Of a stretch of 64,000 nt of DNA, positions 33,816 to 45,314 are shown piece by piece; position 1 is the stretch's first letter; every line of letters starts with the position of its first letter. Under the pieces are notes generated by a model. It saw only the letters and a list, made by a program, of their open reading frames with translations, searched no databases and was not told the origin of the DNA. The stretch is from Stictocephala bisonia (lineage: Eukaryota; Arthropoda; Insecta; Hemiptera; Membracidae), in NCBI GenBank assembly GCA_035578905.1, contig JAQJVL010002630.1, forward strand, positions 24,750-88,749, written 5' to 3'. The translations under genes and the position numbers were made by a program.

Positions 33816-34292
33816 GGTAGATATTTACAACTTTATATGTTTTTGTTTTGCTCAACACGAATATTTTTTTAAATTATGCTTGATGGGTATCGTCAATTGT
33901 CCTAAACTATGTAACTTTGTTTGTGGACTAAGTAAAAAATGCAACTGGTGTCGACAAAAAAGAATTCTTGCCTATGCAATTATTTCTCGAGATAAAATAC
34001 AAAAACCACTTTCGAACCGAAACGCAATTGGCGGCAACTAAACAATCATTATAATAACCAATAGGTTCAACCACACAACTCAAATCCACGTAACTTATAT
34101 ATTAACCAGAGGGACGGCCTGCAGAAGCAATTTAACACAAATCTCAATTTATGTGAAAAATTTGTAAAGTTTGGTTATGTTAGGTTTTTCAACAGAGTTT
34201 TACGGTCAAATATAAGAGTAAGAAAATGTCATTTAAAAATTGTTGTTCAAAACTTTGGACAAATTCGTGTTCAGTATATATAAAAATACAGG

Positions 34293-34511
34293 TATTGTAA
34301 TTATGCACTTTCTAGACGCCTTCAAAAATTTAATTTCTTGTTGAAAAAGCGGTGAAATATGAGTATATAATTCTTGAGGAGGTTGATTTTAGCCGTGGAA
34401 AACTCGTTTTTTACCGAAAAATCTAAAAACTAGCTTTATATGTGATAGTGATAAAAACAACTTTTTTAAACAATTTGAATTTTTCAACAATTTTCTTCAA
34501 CATTTTACTTA
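34293..34511 (+). repeat. MITE family A, 5' fragment
   Basis: GTAATTATGCACTTTCTAG starts a segment collinear with the copy at 37656-38405: GCGGTGAAATATGAG, then GGAAAACTCGTTTTTTACCG and TGATAGTGATAAAAACAACT. It breaks off where the TIR-B element begins at 34512. Confidence 0.7.
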
Positions 34512-35774
34512 CTGTAAACCGTACAACTTTTGAAGTTTACACTCTTATAGTTTTGTAACCAAACATTTTAGAATTAATATGTTTAGATGGTTATTGCAGT
34601 CTTAGGTAATACTTTGTATTTACAGAAAATTATATTTTACAATGGTCATAAATTATAAACAAAATTTTTTTTGGCGGTTCAAGTAACCCCTGCAATCGGG
34701 GTCACTTGATACCAGCCTATTTGATTGCATGTTATTTAAATCTAACTTATTATTGGCCTGATTTAAAAGGTGACTTGAAACCAGTTTTTTCCTGAATCTT
34801 TTTATGTCTTTTACATAATTTTACTATGAATATTAAAGAAGTTATGTATTATAACTTAAACTGAAACATAGTTGTTGTCGTGGAAACTGAAAAAAATTCT
34901 ATAAAATATCAAACAAAAAGCAATGTTACTAACCTTAATACAAACTAGGAGACTTGTATTTTCATAGAAAAAAAATCAATCATATTTTGATATATTTTTT
35001 TTTTTCTTCAAACAATTACTTGAATTACTGTAAATAATTTATGTATGTAAAAACGCTTCATTTGTTCAAGAAGTGAGGCAAACTGTTCAATAAATAAATT
35101 AAGTTCAATTTTTCAATTATTTATATAAAATAATAACTATATACACTATTTACACTTATTAACATAGTTACTGATTGGATTTTTCATTCAGCCTCCATTT
35201 ATGCACTTCTGGAACATTGAACGTTCCTCGAGCATTTATTGGTAAGGGACGCTTTATATGTTCTTTTATATCACACTCATTATACCAAAAGACATCAGAG
35301 TTATTTAGCCACTTGAAGTTGTTGGGGTCGCTCATACACATAGCAGTAATTTTATACTCCTCCCCAGAAATATCTTGGTATTTTGAAATCAAGTCACCCC
35401 AAAATTGTGAAAAATATGTTGGGTTTTGATAAAATTATTCTTATGTCTATCCTATCACAAATAGAAAGGAGTCAAAGAATGATTTGTTAATTGTCTAATT
35501 TCCAAGAGTCATTTATCTTGAAAAAAATAAATAATTTTATTAGTGTAACAATTTTTCCACAATTTTTTTAGGTTTTACATAAATATATATTTTTTAATTT
35601 TAATTTTTACTTCTATGAAATAAAGCAGTATTTCGTTTTGTAGCTTAAGTTTCAGGCTTCAAAATAAGTCTAAGGTTGTTAAATTTTAATAATGACAGTG
35701 AGAAAAATAAGTTTAAAACTTTTAGCTTTTGGTTTCAAATCACCCCACAGGCCTTAAGACACCCCCTGTTTACA
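34512..35774 (-). mobile_element. Unnamed DNA transposon family B, short copy, with one ORF
   Basis: This copy is inverted relative to the element at 53954-59353. Its left end (CTGTAAACC then ACTTTTGAAGTTTACACTC) matches the right end of that element, and its right end (GGTTTCAAATCACCCCACAG then CCCCCTGTTTAC) matches that element's left end. Collinear blocks cover nearly the whole 1.26 kb, including an ORF at 35168-35392. It lacks the LINE and minisatellite found in the other copy, so it approximates the uninterrupted form. Confidence 0.85.
35168..35392 (-). CDS. Transposon family B C-terminal domain protein, unknown function
   Basis: The frame contains YQDISGEEYKITAMCM, NNFKWLNNSDVFWYNECDIK and PLPINARGTFNVPEV, then a stop. 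The paralogue at 54358-54594 aligns without gaps at roughly 80 percent identity. A small acidic-aromatic domain ending in PLPINxRGTxxV is, from memory, a recurrent C-terminal module of some arthropod transposon proteins; I cannot assign a function. The ORF continues in frame upstream only briefly, so the N-terminal catalytic part is missing. Both copies probably descend from the end of a larger transposase. Confidence 0.6.
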   Translation of the reverse strand: MISKYQDISGEEYKITAMCMSDPNNFKWLNNSDVFWYNECDIKEHIKRPLPINARGTFNVPEVHKWRLNEKSNQ

Positions 35775-36013
35775 GTGTTTTTTAATGCTATTAAAATTAA
35801 TTGTTGGCCCGAAACAACACTTTTTATGGTACCTAACCTAACTTATCCAATTTTCAATATTCTAAAAAAAATCATAATATGCATTAAATTTGGGAGCCTG
35901 GCCTCTGTGACGGCATGCTGTCCGTCACACTTTAAACATGTAAACTGTGACCAGAAAAGTAGAAAAATTTTAGAAATTTTAAATATTAGTAATAAGAAAT
36001 CTATATATATTCT

Positions 36014-36205
36014 TACATATAAGACGCAGACACAACTTTGCGCGTATTTTAAGGCGAATATGAATGATTATATGAGTGTAGGATGAATTTGCATGAGTGT
36101 AGTCTGGTTACTAACTAAGATCGACTGTTCCTCAGATACAGCCATTTATAAATAGCCTAATAGCCAGGGCAACCAAGGGACCAACAGCTTAATGTAGAAT
36201 CCGAT
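36014..36205 (-). repeat. SINE copy, tRNA head not seen
   Basis: As read on the plus strand, the tail side TATAAGACGCAGACACAAC is followed by TTAAGGCGAATATGAATG, GAGTGTAGGATGA, GGTTACTAACTAAGATCGAC and TAGCCAGGGCAACCAAGGG. This matches the 52.2-kb and 21.1-kb copies. To its right (36380-36430) is a dispersed-repeat block shared with 8875-8920. Confidence 0.8.
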
Positions 36206-36931
36206 CCATATAGTTTTGATTTGATTTTCAGCTAATTGACAAGTCTGATACTCAGTTATTTCCCCTACAAAACATCCAGACACTGATTACCACCCAACGT
36301 GGACATCCCAGATTTCTATAGTAGTGTCCACGTCAATAGCAACCATTGAGCGGACAACATGCTGGTATTAAGAGGACCGAGCATACAACCTAAAACCTAC
36401 AATCTCCACAACACTTAGACCCCAAATAGCTGGGTTGAAAAAAAAATCATTTACCACTCATCACTATTTCTTCATACTATGCGTCCAATTGACTTAAAAT
36501 TTTGAACATAGGTTTATCTTGGCTCCTAGAGGCTCACTAGGAAAGAATTTCCCTTTCCAGCCTCTGGACTCCATCCCACTGGCCTTTCTTATGGAGCTAT
36601 ATTAATTTATTTATTTGATAAACAACTGTTAAATAAAAACGAATTTAATATAATTAATTATGGTAGGCTAAACTTTTAAAATAGAAAATAATTGAGTACA
36701 GTACTGACTGAACAATTAGTCTGAGCACACGGCTAATAACAGCCGGACATAGATAAGGAGTGAAGAGGGGACTCTTTTGTAAAAACATTAGCCTACAAAA
36801 ATGGTTGTAATCTTGAAGAAGTGTTAAATATCTATTACTACTATCAGCTGATGTGTATTACAGTAATATTTGTTAATTTCAGATGGAGTTGTTATTGGTA
36901 TTCTTCGTTTTGTTTTAAATTTTTTATGTTG
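36206..36931. other. Dispersed-repeat DNA, no gene
   Basis: Segment 36290-36430 (ACGTGGACATCCCAGATTTC through CCCCAAATAGCTGGGTT) shares a block with 8875-8920 in inverted orientation. The remainder is unrecognised. Confidence 0.4.
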
Positions 36932-36968
36932 CCTGATGATGCCAGCTTTGCTGACGGACGAAAGGCCT
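36932..36968 (+). ncRNA. Hammerhead-like ribozyme motif (Penelope-type terminal sequence)
   Basis: CCTGATGA is followed by a potential CAGC-TTT-GCTG hairpin, then CGAAAGGCCT. CUGANGA and GAAA are the two conserved halves of the hammerhead catalytic core. The self-complementary AGGCCT after GAAA resembles the tiny stem III of Penelope-element ribozymes. Stem II is imperfect, one base intervenes after the CUGAUGA box, and the base after the stem is G where cleavage needs A, C or U. Self-cleavage is therefore doubtful. Confidence 0.4.
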
Positions 36969-37655
36969 GGTAAAGTGTTTTTTATTGGTGATTTTATAAA
37001 AATTTAAAACAAAACAGTAATATTTGTTATTAATATGGCTAGTAGTGTAAACTGCATCAAAATAGTTGGATGACATTTTAGGCGGTGTTTCCATATCATT
37101 TCTGAGAATCACCAAACCACATGTTTCATCTATGACAAGTTTGCGTATGTTCAATACTGTCAATTCATATGGACAAAACCAGCTGGTTTGTTTATTCTAT
37201 TAAATACTGGTGACTAAATTCACTAATTACATAGAAGCATTCAGCTGAATATTTAAGCACGTTATTTACCACTTATCAGCTGAAATTATAATTATGGGAA
37301 TTAGAACAGTATTTTTGTGTTTATTTTTGCAATTTCGCCAATTTCAAGTCATTGGAGATGTGCATGATACCTACCGTCTTTTTTTCTATGTACCGTGGTT
37401 TGTAATAACAAATGATAGTGTTTGTTTACTGCAACAGATGTTTAGACATCAATATTTTCAACGAATTTATATTTGACAACATTGCTGGGCGAGAAGTGAG
37501 GAGGGGGGGCTTCACATGCCACAGCTGTCATTGGACTATTTTGGTGCAGTTTACACTAGTAACAATGCCGTGTGTACAGAGTAATTGTTCAATTAGGACT
37601 GTAAATTAATTATACATAACATCAGCTGTTCTAAATTGGAAATTAGAATAAATAA
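36969..37655. other. Non-coding or decayed element DNA
   Basis: A minus-strand open stretch, 36924-37163, overlaps the Penelope-like terminal motif and has no recognised domain. The 37270-37610 region has short open frames without motifs. Confidence 0.35.
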
Positions 37656-38405
37656 TTGGGTAGTTATGCTTTTTCTTGCCACCTCTGAAAATACGATTTC
37701 ATGTTTAAAAAGTGGTGAAAAATGAGTTTATATCTCTTAAGAAGTTTGATTTCAACCGCGGAAAACTCGTTTTTTATCGAAAACTAATTTTTTATCTGAT
37801 AAAGAAAAAACCAACTTTTTTTTAAATCATTATTTTTCTACAACTTTTTTTTCATTTCTCGTGTTTTTTTATGCTGAACACAAATATATAACTACTGGTT
37901 TTGTAATAAAATTATTTTTTCAGCTCAAAACTGCATTTTTACTGACATAACCAAACATAACATAACTTATCCTTATTGTCTATTTTCTCAACAAAAATTT
38001 GTAATTTACGTTAAATTCAAGTGTTTAGACTCCGTGACGGCCTACTGGCCGTCACCGCGGCGAGAATAAAGGTGAATTTAGTTTTTGTGATTAATGGTTG
38101 TTGTATATAATGATCGCATAATGGCCGCTAATCGCGATTCGCAGCGATAGTAGTTTTTCCGTTATATCTCGAGAAATATTTGTAATAGACCAAAATAGTT
38201 TTCAAATTTGTATTCAGCGCAAAAAAAACATGAAAATAAAAAAAGATGATTAAAATACCATTTAAATAAAGGGAAATTGACAAAAATACTAAAAGTTGTG
38301 ACATTGTTTCTTTCTAATTTTTCAGTAAAATACATTATTTCTGCGGAATAAAAAGCACATCTCGTGAAAATACAGCCAATTCTAGACCCAATCAAGCAAA
38401 ATGTT
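37656..38405 (+). mobile_element. MITE family A, copy 1 (3' end lost)
   Basis: It begins GGGTAGTTATGC then CTTGCCACCTCTGAAAATAC and is collinear, in opposite orientation, with 52080-53046. Landmarks include GGAAAACTCGTTTTTTATCG, ATGCTGAACACAAATATATA, GACGGCCTACTGGCCGTCAC and TTGTATTCAGCGCAAAAAAA. It ends near AAAATGTTTCAAATT, short of the right TIR present in the 50.8-kb fragment. There is no coding capacity; small ORFs in it are chance. Confidence 0.85.
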
Positions 38406-39054
38406 TCAAATTATAATCAGCATTACAAGTTTGAACCTAAACAAGAAAAAAAAGATCATTTTGTTCTATCGAGCAGTCATAGAAACTGCACAAGGTATAA
38501 GACTTTAAATTACAAAATTTCAATTCCAAGCAAAAGGGGCCCATTCAAGGTTTAGACTACAGCTTAATGAGTGTAAGTTTAGCGTTACAAAATGGAGACA
38601 CAATCAGAGGCAGCCACCTCTTCAAGAAGGGACTACAAATGGGAGAAGGATAGCCTTAATCATAGTTCCAGTAAATCACAGTTATAGTTTACTACCAATA
38701 GTTTGTTTGATTTTTTTTTTTATCTTCAATATATGGGGTGAAAACACCAAGTAAATTACTTTATCCTCATAGGCCTATCATAAAATCACATATTAGGGTT
38801 ATGAGTCTGAATTAACCTATTGAGATATAAGTACCATGGATGCAAAGCTGTGCATAAATTATTGAAGTTATAAGTGACCGTCACAAATAAAATCTTTCTC
38901 AATAGTTTAGTATACAGAAAACGTTTTATTAGGCCTACTAGTGAAGATAATGAACTTACGGGGCCCACCCACCTATTATTGCAGAATATTTTAGACAAAT
39001 GCTATTCGTATCCATGATATAACATAAAAGGCAACATTTACTTACTATTATAGA
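38406..39054. other. Non-coding DNA
   Basis: A 32-codon frame from an ATG at 38592 (METQSEAATSSRRDYKWEKD) sits in locally less AT-rich sequence, but has no motif and no splice context I can confirm. The remainder is AT-rich. Confidence 0.35.
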
Positions 39055-39357
39055 CTATCCAACTACAGTTTTTATCACCACGAAAATTACGTGTAACAGT
39101 TCAATTGAAATACCGACTCCTATCATATACGGCAGACGCCATTTGCAACTACAGACAAGACAAGTGATTTGCCTATGCCTGTCTGCCATTACCAACCACA
39201 TGAATCCGAAGTTCGAAATGTACAGAAGTATAGAAACGTAGATATACAGCAACCACATGCCCGTCATGAACAATTTAATCAAAACATTGAGATGGTCTCT
39301 TGCGTGTGAGATATAGGCCCATATTTTTAAACCAACATCTCCTTTATCCCTTTTCAT
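39055..39357 (-). CDS. Possible small membrane protein or exon, unrecognised
   Basis: The frame is 100 codons from an ATG at 39357. Base composition is more balanced than in surrounding DNA. Two hydrophobic segments (about residues 25-57, LFMTGMWLLYIYVSILLY, and 76-98, YMIGVGISIELLHVIFVVI) flank a basic, Cys-containing loop (DRHRQITCLVCSCKWR). Nine bases after the stop codon a strong donor-like GTAAGTAAA follows on the same strand (complement of 39038-39046), so it could belong to a spliced transcript. I do not recognise the family. It might be a genuine lineage-specific gene, part of a chemoreceptor-like protein, or a chance ORF. Confidence 0.35.
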   Translation of the reverse strand: MKRDKGDVGLKIWAYISHARDHLNVLIKLFMTGMWLLYIYVSILLYISNFGFMWLVMADRHRQITCLVCSCKWRLPYMIGVGISIELLHVIFVVIKTVVG

Positions 39358-40250
39358 CGAGAATATTTCAGTTTTTTGGTTGCAAATAATGTTATAACCA
39401 GGTTACACGACACTTAAGAAGAGTCTCAACTTCCTCTTCGATATTTAAGTGCATCTACAACATTAGGGAATTAAACACTTAAGGATTTTGTATTTAATTA
39501 AATGCCTAACGAAACTTAAATTTTTAATTAAATAGTAAGAATTAAAGGGATATTACACTAAAATTTACTACAAAAGAAAACATTTTCAAAAATAATTTTA
39601 TTTGCTGAATGTGTTTGGCTTGTTTTCCTGAACAAGAAAAATATCATATGAGCCTTGTTTAACCAATATTAGTAGCTTACAAGTTTCGTTTTCTACAAGA
39701 GTGGTTTGGAACTTCCAACTACTCTCTTTAGGCCCATTAAGTTAGTTTTTATAACTTGCCAATATAATTTTTCTTGATATAGAAGGTTAAATATTCCTTG
39801 TTGTAACATATTAATAGTAATAAAATATATCAAAATCAAGAATTGTTCAATTACCCAGTTTTCACTATGTAAATGTAATGTAAAAGGTAAGCATAACTTC
39901 TATTAATTGCTGTTTCCCGCAAGTTTATTAGACACATGTTGATATAAGTAGAGAACCATTTGAGTTTAAGAGTTGAAACTTTGTTTTATACTGTGGTTTT
40001 ACTACATATTCTGCGATTGTTATATTTAATATTTAGGTTGTATCTATATATTTAATTTCGTTAGGCGAATCGATTGCGTCAAAATTCCAAGCACTACTGT
40101 TATACATTGGATACAGTTATTAGTTTTTACGACAAGTCCTGATCACAGACAACAAGATATTAATTTAAATAAACCTTAACTTATGACGTATCAACCAGGA
40201 ACATGTCAGCTACAGCACACAGTCTACATCTAGCATGTAAGTATGAAACA
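39358..40250. other. AT-rich DNA, possibly containing the 5' LTR of the Gypsy element
   Basis: The segment immediately before 40251 ends AAGTATGAAACA, and the next bases TGGTGGCAGCTCTGG have the form of a tRNA primer-binding site. That would place an LTR to the left. I could not match it convincingly to a 3' LTR; CTAGCATAGGTAAGTTATGA near 44730 is the best candidate. Confidence 0.35.
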
Positions 40251-40268
40251 TGGTGGCAGCTCTGGTCT
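40251..40268 (+). promoter_or_regulatory. Candidate primer-binding site of the Gypsy element
   Basis: TGGTGGCAGCTCTGGTCT begins with TGG (complement of a tRNA CCA end) and lies about 345 bp before the gag start. The tRNA species was not identified. Confidence 0.35.
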
Positions 40269-40595
40269 CCCCATGCCTCGTTTCCATTTCTAATCTGAAA
40301 GTTTGTTCTACTTTGCTCAAGTTTGTTCAGCTTTGCAAAAAGTTATTTTTATACGAGTAAGTTTAATTAACTTTTTAAGTGCTATTTTACAGTATTCCAT
40401 TGATCCATTAATAGATTCAATCTTGCTATGCAGTGTGCGATTATGAAATATGTACGTAAATTTATTGAAATGTGTTTTTTAAAGAAGAGGAACTAAACCT
40501 ACCTTATGCAATTTTCAGTCATTAAGCTTTTGTGCCTTAATTGACATAATATTTTATTTCTTTTATCTTTATAAGCAATAATAAATAACTCCACA

Positions 40596-43500
40596 ATGGC
40601 TGGAGATGATGATGCGACCAAAACAGGTAAACTTGGATCCAGGAACACATTTTGTTACAGAAGGTCTACCTCCACCGTCACCTGTAGATGTCAGAGGAGA
40701 CGACGTATTAGAAAACTGGATATTTTTTTAATTCAATTTGAGAATTATTCTATTGCTACTGGTTTAGATAAAAAACCTACAGAAATTCAAGTTGCTACTC
40801 TCTTATCTGTGCTTGGCAAAGAATGTTTGAAAATTTTCTCTTAGGCTAGGTATAGATCCAAGTAAAAAAAACAACTGCTCAAGGCATTCTACAAGCTTTA
40901 GATAATCACTTTCAACCTGATAAAAATATAGTTTATGAGAGATCCTTTTGTGGGTCGGCTAATCAAGAAGCTCATGAAAGCATTGACCAGTATGTTTAAC
41001 GGCTTATACATCTAGCCTCTTCCTGCAAATATGAAACTTTACAGTCAGAGCTAAACCGTGATCGTTTAGTTTTAGGTGTAGCAGATATAATCCTACGTAA
41101 CAATTTGTTAGGTGATTCAAAACTAACTCTAACTACAGCTATCGACATATGCAGAGCGCATGAAGCAACTAATAAGCAAATGAAGATGATTATCAACCAA
41201 AATGAGGCGAAGGATGAGGTACTTAATAAGACTACCACCAGCTACACACAAGGTAGAATCAACTCAAGTTATCTTAAATATAAGACTTGTAATTACTGCG
41301 GAATTTTTCATGAATGGAAAAATCAAGTTTCCCTGCATATGGTAAGACATGTAAAAAATGTGGCAAGTTAAATCATTTTGCAAGCATCTGTAAACATAAT
41401 AAGCATAATCCTACTCATTCTAATAAACATTTTACAGCACATAAACCTAAGTTAACACATTATAAATCATCTAAACCTAATTTTAGTAATATGTCCGGCC
41501 ATAAAAACATTTGCATCAAAATAGAAGAGGAACTCTCTTCTAGCAATGATGATAGTGAGGAAACCTTGTATTCACTTAATCAGATTTTAAATAATAATCA
41601 ATATGTTACCATTATTGATAGGCCTAATGATTCTAGCTTTAAGCAATCCAAAAAGCAATGGTTTATAGAACTGTATTTAGGTTGCAATAGTCAGTTCACT
41701 AACTTCAAATGCCAGCTAGATACTGGTTCTTCTTGTAATGTAATAAATTTTGATGATTACAATAAAATAATCAGAGATCACAGCCCGCAGCTTAAAGTGA
41801 GCAAGGTAAAATTAAAATGCTATGACGGTAAAGTTATTTAGCCTATTGACCAACAAGTCTTACAATGTAAAGTTGTGACAAGTCTTACAAACATTATGAC
41901 TTAATTATTCAAGTTGTCAAAACACCAGTTTATCAAAGGCGTTTGCTCTCAGCTGAAACCTGTGAGCAACTAGGCCTAATTGAGGTCTGTAATGTACATT
42001 ACAGGGATCTGCACGACAATGGTATCGAGATGAAATTCTCAATGAATATAGTGATGTTTTCAAAGGCTTAGATAAGATACCAGGTATTTACCATTTGGAA
42101 GTTGACAAAAATGTGGTTCCCGCTAAACATGCTCCACGCAGGGTGCCTATATCACATAGAGGTAAACTTAAACTGTCAGAGCTAGAGTCTAAAAATATTA
42201 CTAAGAAAGATTCGAATTCAACTGAGTGGATTATCAGTATGGTACTTGTGCGCAATGATAAAATACGCATTTGCATTGATCCTAAGGACTTAAACTTAGC
42301 ACTTAAGCGGTCACATTATCAAATACCGACTATTGATGAGATTTTGCCTAATCTCGCTATAGCTAAAGTATTCACTAGGCTTGATGCTAAAGATGGTTAT
42401 TGGCAAATCGAATTGGACTAACCTTCAATTTTGCTCATAACGTTTTGGACTCCAGAAGAGAGATACCGTTTACCTTTCGGCTTAGCACCAGCTGCGGAAG
42501 AATTTCAAAGAAGTCTCAACGAGACATTGGATGGTCTCGACGGTGTTAGTGTCATAGCAGATGATATTCTTGTGTATGGGTGCGGCAATACTTGTGCGAT
42601 CGATAATGATACCAAACTAAGACGTTTACTTGACAGAGCTCGTCAAAAGAACTTAAAATTACATAAGCAGAAATTTAAATTGCATCAAAAAGAACTAGCC
42701 CATATGGGTCACGTCTTAACTCAAAACGGTCTAAAATAACAACAATTAAAAAAATACCTGAACCACAGAATGTATCTGATCTTCAAAGATTCTTAGGACT
42801 TATAACTTATCTTGCCAAGTTTGTTCCCACATTATCTGACCGTTGTGAAGTTTTAAGGCAACTTGTTCAAAAAGATTTACCTTGGACTTGGAACGCAACT
42901 CATATTAGACCGTTCAGTGAACTAAAAAGTTCAATTTCAAGTGCCCCAGTATTGAGATACTTCGATGTGTCATTGCCAGTTACGCTTCAGTGTGATGCTA
43001 GTGATACAGATCTCGGCTGTGCAGTCATTCAATCAGGTCAATCTGTAGCTTACGCATCTATTACAATGAGTCAAACAGAGAGGCGCTACGCACAAATTGA
43101 GAAGGAATGTCTCAGCATTCTTTTTTGCGTGTAATCGTTGTCGTCAATATATTAGTGGCAAAGAAGACGTTACAGTAGAAACTAATCATCAACACTTACT
43201 TATCATTTTCAAAAAGTTTGTCTTATCAGCACCCAAGTGACTACAGTATATGATACTCAAACTACAGAGATACAACATCAACCTTGTCTAAAAAAAAATG
43301 AAGTAAGATGTACATCGCAGACACACTGTCTCGAATCGCTCAGATTACAACAAAAAATGATGAAAAAGACTTAGAATCATAGCAGATACATCAGCTTCAT
43401 GAAGAAGACAAATATTTTAGTAGGATATAGGAAATATCATCCACTGAAAACTTAAATGTCACTAAACACCGACTAGAACAAATAAAGAGACACACAAATC

Positions 43501-44450
43501 AGGACAGTGAGCTGCAAAAGATGAAAGAAATCTTACGGATGTCGGAAATCTTACGGAAAGATCCGTAAATAATAATAAACGGATGGCCAGCTACCAGCAA
43601 GGACAACCTGCCTAATGAAACAAAACTGTATTGGACTTTCAGAGATGAATTCAGTGTACAAAATGGTACTATCTTTAGAGGAGAACGTTTAGTTGTGCCA
43701 AAGTCGTTAAGAAGAGAAATTATGCAGAGAATCCATGCCAGTCATCAAGGCATTGATGCAAGACTCATGAAGGCCAGACAAATTTTATTTTGGCCCCAAA
43801 TATACAACGATATCAAATGCACTATTCAAGAGTGTTCTGCCTGTTTAGAACTTGGTCCATCACCCACTCACTTACCTATGCAGAGACATAAAATTCCTGA
43901 TTTACCATGGAAGCGAGTAGCGATTGACATGTTTCATCATAAAAAATTACAACTATCTCATTCCGTTTTTTTTTTTTTTTATTTTTTTGAATTGGACAAA
44001 TTGCCAGACCTAACATCAGCAACCACAGTTGAAATTACCAAGAAGAACTTTAGCAGACGTGGATGTCCCCTAACAGTTGTAACAAAAAACTCAAAAGCTC
44101 AATTTAAAAACTCAAACTTTTATAAATTTGCAAAAGAATGGGAATTTGTACATCTGACATCCTCGCCGTATCATCCAAGAGGGAATGGAAAGGTAGAATC
44201 AGCTGTGAAGATAGCAAAGTATTTGGTAAAGAAAACTGAACGACAATCCGAAGACGTCTTGATGGCATTGTTAGAATGGTGCATCACACCCATGACAGGA
44301 GTGAACACCAGCCCTGTACAACACCTAATGTCACGTAGAACAAGAACTCTTCTACCAGTTGTAAAGGATCTGTTAACACCTACGGTGGAAACCTCTGTTC
44401 AAGAAAAGCTCAGCCTAAAGAAGAAAAATATAATTTTACTATGATAGAAG
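40596..44450 (+). pseudogene. Ty3/Gypsy retrotransposon gag-pol, multiply broken
   Basis: The order is gag, protease, RT, RNase H, integrase, as in Ty3/Gypsy. Gag starts at an ATG at 40596 and shifts frame within 70 codons. The capsid-like SIATGLDKKPTEIQVATLLS and zinc knuckle KTCKKCGKLNHFASIC follow. Protease shows QLDTGSSCNVI near 41715. RT has KIRICIDPKDLN, FTRLDAKDGYWQIEL, a stop at 42419, LPFGLAPAAEEFQR and VIADDILVYG. RNase H has LQCDASDTDLGCAV near 42970. Integrase has a HHCC finger (IHASHQG to CSAC) and SSPYHPRGNGKVESAVK with the catalytic Glu. The second catalytic Asp is lost (VVTKNSKAQF), and a T-rich expansion at 43968-43988 replaces part of the core. It is inactive. No envelope gene was seen. 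Confidence 0.9.
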
Positions 44451-45149
44451 ATCGAAGCCATTACCTGAACTTGAAATAGGCGAAGGAGTCTATGTAAAGA
44501 AACCAGCCAATTTTGACCCAAAATGGCAACCTGGAAAATAGTAGATAGACCGTCACCAAGATCATACATAGTCGACTTTCATGGTAATCTTTAACGAAGA
44601 AACAGATCATTCTTAAATAGACCACGGCAAAACACAACACCTGATAGGCATAGACAAGACAGAGAAGAATTAAATAGTCAAACGCCAACTAGAATCTATA
44701 TTTTCTTGTGACAACCGCGTCAAGGTGTGCTAGCATAGGTAAGTTATGACACACAGGCTTAAACGTACCTTCTGGCGTTCTTATCGCTGTTGAATTTGCA
44801 TTGAAATTGAATCGAAATCTCAAATTCAACAGCGATAAGGAATGTTATTTAATATTATTAAATTTAATTTTTTATGGAAATACAGTCAACCAAAACAACG
44901 AAATACTTTGGAATTATTAAAGTCACACATTCTATGTGACTATCCTTACACACATAGAAGATTTCACACAGCACTAATATAATAAATAATAATAAACAAT
45001 TAATCTGTACCTATTTATGATGATTAGTTAAATAAATTTAAAAAAATACAAATTTACAACAATTAAAGTTGATTCATGCACAAACTGTATAAGTTACTTT
45101 ATCTTCATCAATCTATCTAAAAATATTTGGAAGACAACATTTCCTTGAA
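44451..45149. other. Gypsy 3' region and AT-rich DNA
   Basis: Integrase-tail-like sequence with frame breaks continues to about 44690. At 44783-44840 there is an inverted repeat (CTTATCGCTGTTGAATTTG and its inverse, loop about 20 bp). The rest is AT-rich without genes. Confidence 0.45.
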
Positions 45150-45314
45150 GCTGGGTTGACACGATACGAGCGTACCCGGACCGAGTATAGTTTTGGCACT
45201 CGGTCCTAACGCATTCGGATATGTGATCGGATGGTAGAGTTGGCATGACGATTGACGGATTATGCTCGGACTGATGCCAGACTTTTTGAATAAAATAAAA
45301 TTTAGTGTTCTTAA

